Shown here: positions 61,378 to 64,000 of the stretch, piece by piece
Position numbering within the stretch: the first letter of the stretch is position 1
Layout of the letters: every line of letters begins with the position of its first letter
DNA from: Agarivorans gilvus
GTDB lineage: Bacteria > Pseudomonadota > Gammaproteobacteria > Enterobacterales > Celerinatantimonadaceae
NCBI RefSeq assembly: GCF_001420915.1
Contig: NZ_CP013021.1
Span: forward strand, 3,754,501 to 3,818,500
Length of the DNA stretch: 64,000 bases
Direction of reading: 5' to 3'
The notes under the pieces: model-generated
Told to the model about the DNA's origin: nothing
What the model saw: only the letters and a program-made list of their open reading frames with translations
The model's database searches: none
Program-made: the position numbers and the translations under genes

Positions 61378-62181
61378 GTGTCTACACCTTTGCAATTTCC
61401 CGAGATAGACCCTATTGCTATCAGCATCGGGCCTCTCGCTGTACGCTGGTATGGCTTAATGTACCTATTTGGTTTCTTGTTTGCTTTATGGCTAGGTGGC
61501 CGTCTCGCAGATAAACCAAAAAGTGGCTGGACCCGTGCCGAAGTCAGTGACTTATTGTTTTATTGTTTTATCGGGGTGATTTTAGGTGGCCGAGTGGGTT
61601 ATGTATTATTTTACCAATTCCCGCATTTTTTAGACGATCCCCTCTACCTATTTAAGATTTGGACTGGTGGCATGTCCTTCCATGGCGGCTTGTTAGGTGT
61701 GATTACCGCCATGCTATGGTTTGCTAAAAAGACTAAGCGGCATTTCTTTACTGTTGCCGACTTTATTGCTCCCTTGATTCCTTTTGGTTTAGCCACGGGT
61801 CGTTTAGGCAACTTCATCAATGGTGAGTTATGGGGCAGGGCTACCGATATGCCTTGGGGCATGGTTTTTCCAAGCGGTGGCCCCATCGCCAGACACCCTT
61901 CGCAGCTCTATGAATTTGCCTTAGAGGGCGTGCTGCTGTTACTGCTGTTATTGGCTTACGCTAAACGTAAACCACCTATGGGGGCTGTTTCTGGCGCCTT
62001 CTTATTGGGCTATGGTTGCTTCCGCTTTATTATTGAATTCTTCCGCGAACCTGATAGTCACCTAGGCTTGTTAAGTTTTGGCATGAGTATGGGGCAGATA
62101 TTGTCGTTACCGATGATAATTTTTGGTGGAATATTTATCGCTTGGGCTTATCGCCGCGTGGGTAAAGAGAGAACTGCATGA
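61378..62181 (+). CDS. lgt: Prolipoprotein diacylglyceryl transferase Lgt
   Basis: A 267-residue inner-membrane enzyme that adds diacylglycerol to the lipobox cysteine. Seven hydrophobic helices; signature GLATGRLGNFINGELWGRAT (about 139-158), MSFHGGLLGV (about 99-108) and RHPSQLYEFALEG (about 173-185). The start is GTG at 61378. It overlaps thyA by four bases (ATGA). Confidence 0.95.
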   Translation: MSTPLQFPEIDPIAISIGPLAVRWYGLMYLFGFLFALWLGGRLADKPKSGWTRAEVSDLLFYCFIGVILGGRVGYVLFYQFPHFLDDPLYLFKIWTGGMSFHGGLLGVITAMLWFAKKTKRHFFTVADFIAPLIPFGLATGRLGNFINGELWGRATDMPWGMVFPSGGPIARHPSQLYEFALEGVLLLLLLLAYAKRKPPMGAVSGAFLLGYGCFRFIIEFFREPDSHLGLLSFGMSMGQILSLPMIIFGGIFIAWAYRRVGKERTA

Positions 62182-63029
62182 AACAGTATTTGGAGCTTTG
62201 TCAGCGGATCGTTGATGAAGGTATTTGGGTAGAAAACGAACGCACTGGTAAGCGTTGCTTAACGGTGATTAACGCAGATTTGGAGTATGATGTAGCCAAT
62301 AATCAATTTCCTCTGGTGACTACCCGAAAAAGCTATTGGAAAGCGGCTATTGCCGAGCTATTGGGTTACATTCGCGGTTTAGATAATGCCGCCGACTTCA
62401 AAGCTCTAGGCACCCCTACCTGGTTGGCTAACGCCAATGAAAACCAAGCCTGGCTGAATAATCCTGCGCGTAAAGGTGAAAATGATATGGGGCGGGTTTA
62501 TGGTGTACAAGGCCGCTCTTGGCGTAAACCCGATGGCGGCAGTATCGACCAGTTACGTAAAATTGTTGATGACTTGTCGCAAGGCATCGATGACCGTGGT
62601 GAGATCCTATCTTTTTACAACCCCGGTGAATTTCATCTAGGCTGTTTACGCCCTTGTATGCACACCCATACCTTTTCCTTATTGGGTGATACCTTGTATC
62701 TGACCTCATCACAGCGCTCTTGTGATGTGCCGCTTGGGCAAAATTTCAACCAGATCCAGGTGTTTACCTTCTTGGCTTTAATGGCGCAAATTACCGGGCA
62801 CAAGCCGGGTAAGGCTTACCATAAGATTGTTAATGCGCACATTTATGAAGATCAGTTGTCATTGATGAAAGAGGTACAGTTGAAACGTGAGCCTTATGCT
62901 TCGCCGCAGCTGCATATTAACCCAGACATTAAAACCTTAGAAGATTTAGAAACCTGGGTGACCCTAGATGATTTTGAAGTCAGTGGTTACCAGTACCATG
63001 ATGCGATAGCCTATCCCTTCTCGGTATAG
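62178..63029 (+). CDS. thyA: Thymidylate synthase ThyA
   Basis: A 283-residue enzyme making dTMP from dUMP and methylene-tetrahydrofolate. The catalytic cysteine is in CLRPCMHTHTFSLLGD (about 154-169), the dUMP-binding QRSCDVPLGQNFN follows (about 177-189), and HIYEDQLSLMKEVQLKRE ends the fold. The sequence RPCMHTHTF is unlike the E. coli PPCHAFYQF, so this is a different ThyA subgroup, common in marine Alteromonadales and Vibrionales. Confidence 0.93.
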   Translation: MKQYLELCQRIVDEGIWVENERTGKRCLTVINADLEYDVANNQFPLVTTRKSYWKAAIAELLGYIRGLDNAADFKALGTPTWLANANENQAWLNNPARKGENDMGRVYGVQGRSWRKPDGGSIDQLRKIVDDLSQGIDDRGEILSFYNPGEFHLGCLRPCMHTHTFSLLGDTLYLTSSQRSCDVPLGQNFNQIQVFTFLALMAQITGHKPGKAYHKIVNAHIYEDQLSLMKEVQLKREPYASPQLHINPDIKTLEDLETWVTLDDFEVSGYQYHDAIAYPFSV

Positions 63030-63081
63030 AGCTGCTTGGTAGCGACCTTATGCTGCTAAGTAGGCTACCGGTCTTGAAAAT

Positions 63082-63111
63082 GCCCTTCAGTTTTGTGAAG
63101 GGCTTTTTTTT
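63082..63111 (+). terminator. Intrinsic terminator after thyA
   Basis: GCCCTTCA and TGAAGGGC form a perfect eight-pair stem around a six-base loop, followed by eight T's. The remaining gap to 63626 has no recognised gene and presumably carries the nhaA promoter in its AT-rich right end. Confidence 0.9.
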
Positions 63112-63626
63112 GCTTAACGCTCAGTTTTACCGTAGACGCATGGCTTTTCGAGCAATTCGAAGAACGGCCAGCCTTTCATTTTTGTTTGCTTAGCCATGTT
63201 GAAAAGTGGCTCGCTAAGCAGCCTTATTTGCGGTGTAAACGCTCAGCAAAACCAGCCCTGTTTAATTTAATTAGCTGCTTAATATTGGGCTTTAGTAAAA
63301 ACAAGGAAGGTTTTGGCCTCACGCTCGCTGAGTATTAGCGCGGTTTATTTGCGGCTGAAGTGTTGCCAAATAGTAAGTTTCTTTTTTGTAGTGTAGGTAG
63401 GGGCTGTTTAGTTATTAGGCTTTATTGCTTGCGATTAGTGGAGTGGAGCCGAAAATTGGCAGCAAGGTTTGTTTGCGTTAGCTCACCAAGTTTTTGTTAA
63501 CCTCTGGTTAAACTTTTTCTTATCTTAATTATCTTCGGAAATACCGATGATAAGCGCAATTAGAAATGAATATGTTTTAACTCCTTGCTCAGTAAAATGA
63601 TTATTCATTTTTCATTGTGAGCTGTT

Positions 63627-64000
63627 ATGAAGTCATTTATTGAACGCTTTTTAAAGATGGAAGCTGCTGGTGGTATTTTGCTAATGCTAGCTGCTGCCGT
63701 GGCTATGTTTATGGCAAATAATGCTTGGTTGTCACAAGCTTACTTTGCTTTCTTAGATACTCCTTTACAGGTTCGCATCGCCGAGCTTGATATTAATAAG
63801 CCCTTATTGCTTTGGATTAACGATGGTTTAATGGCGATTTTCTTCTTAGTGATTGGTTTAGAAGTAAAACGCGAGTTAATTGAAGGCGCTTTATCTTCTA
63901 AAGAGCGGGCGCTATTGCCGGTTGTTGCCGCCGTTGGTGGTATGGTGGTTCCTGCATTAGTCTATTTGCTATTCAATATGGGCGACGCTGAGCTAGCCAA
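63627..64000 (+). CDS. nhaA: Na+/H+ antiporter NhaA (cut off by the window end)
   Basis: The first 124 codons, starting MKSFIERFLKMEAAGGILL, with WINDGLMAIFFLVIGLEVKRE (about 68-88) and the GALSSKERALLPVVAAVGG segment, match NhaA. In the family this inner-membrane carrier expels sodium at alkaline pH. The reading frame runs open off the end of the window. The C-terminal half with the transport aspartates is not visible. Confidence 0.93.
   Translation, partial: MKSFIERFLKMEAAGGILLMLAAAVAMFMANNAWLSQAYFAFLDTPLQVRIAELDINKPLLLWINDGLMAIFFLVIGLEVKRELIEGALSSKERALLPVVAAVGGMVVPALVYLLFNMGDAELA

Overview
The window looks like chromosome from a marine gammaproteobacterium of the Alteromonadales/Vibrionales type, possibly Agarivorans-like. 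This rests on gene order shared with E. coli and Vibrio (trmB/mutY; hemW-rdgB-yggU-yggT-proC-yggS; pilT-pilU; srmB/trmN6; fldB/xerD-dsbC-recJ; rpsP-rimM-trmD-rplS; mutH/rppH-ptsP-lgt-thyA), on protein similarity recognised by eye, and on moderate GC. No ribosomal RNA or tRNA gene was recognised.

Layout. (1) 1-4930: minus-strand accessory genes (NYN-domain protein, phosphoesterase, PhzF, cupin, YciI-like, two small zinc-ribbon proteins), with at least one attC-like integron recombination site on the minus strand. (2) 4934-5287: a displaced copy of the 3' end of mutY. (3) 5288-13992: an 8.7 kb island flanked by that fragment and the real mutY 3' end. It holds an IS3-family element and then a run of plus-strand genes separated by attC-like sites: a P-loop ATPase, a two-gene nuclease/helicase module resembling the Hachiman (HamA-HamB) or AbpA-AbpB antiphage systems, a GNAT acetyltransferase, a DUF1801 protein and a small broken ORF. 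No integrase is visible, so this fits a CALIN (attC cluster lacking an integron integrase). (4) 14026-41700: core genes (mutY, trmB, hemW, rdgB, proC, pilTU, yaaA, srmB, trmN6, brnQ, fldB, xerD, dsbC, recJ, trxC) mixed with signalling genes (two chemoreceptors, an HD-GYP protein). (5) 42331-53408: an amide/urea nitrogen locus. A permease-fused hybrid histidine kinase and a LuxR-type response regulator diverge from urtABCDE-fmdA-fmdB. (6) 53573-64000: arfA with its built-in terminator, yjjG, the rpsP-trmD operon, mutH, a likely DARS2 replication-control site, rppH-ptsP-lgt-thyA and the start of nhaA.

How parts work together. The kinase/regulator pair probably controls the divergent transporter and formamidase operon, whose products would import short amides or urea and release ammonia. 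The cassette genes probably act in phage defence and other accessory roles. The mutH-rppH gap carries three exact DnaA boxes and may help recharge DnaA with ATP.

A caution on quality: three conserved genes (an OmpA-like lipoprotein, the hybrid kinase and fmdA) and the IS3 transposase are each exactly one base short, always through loss of a G on the coding strand. This may be a sequencing artefact rather than real gene decay.
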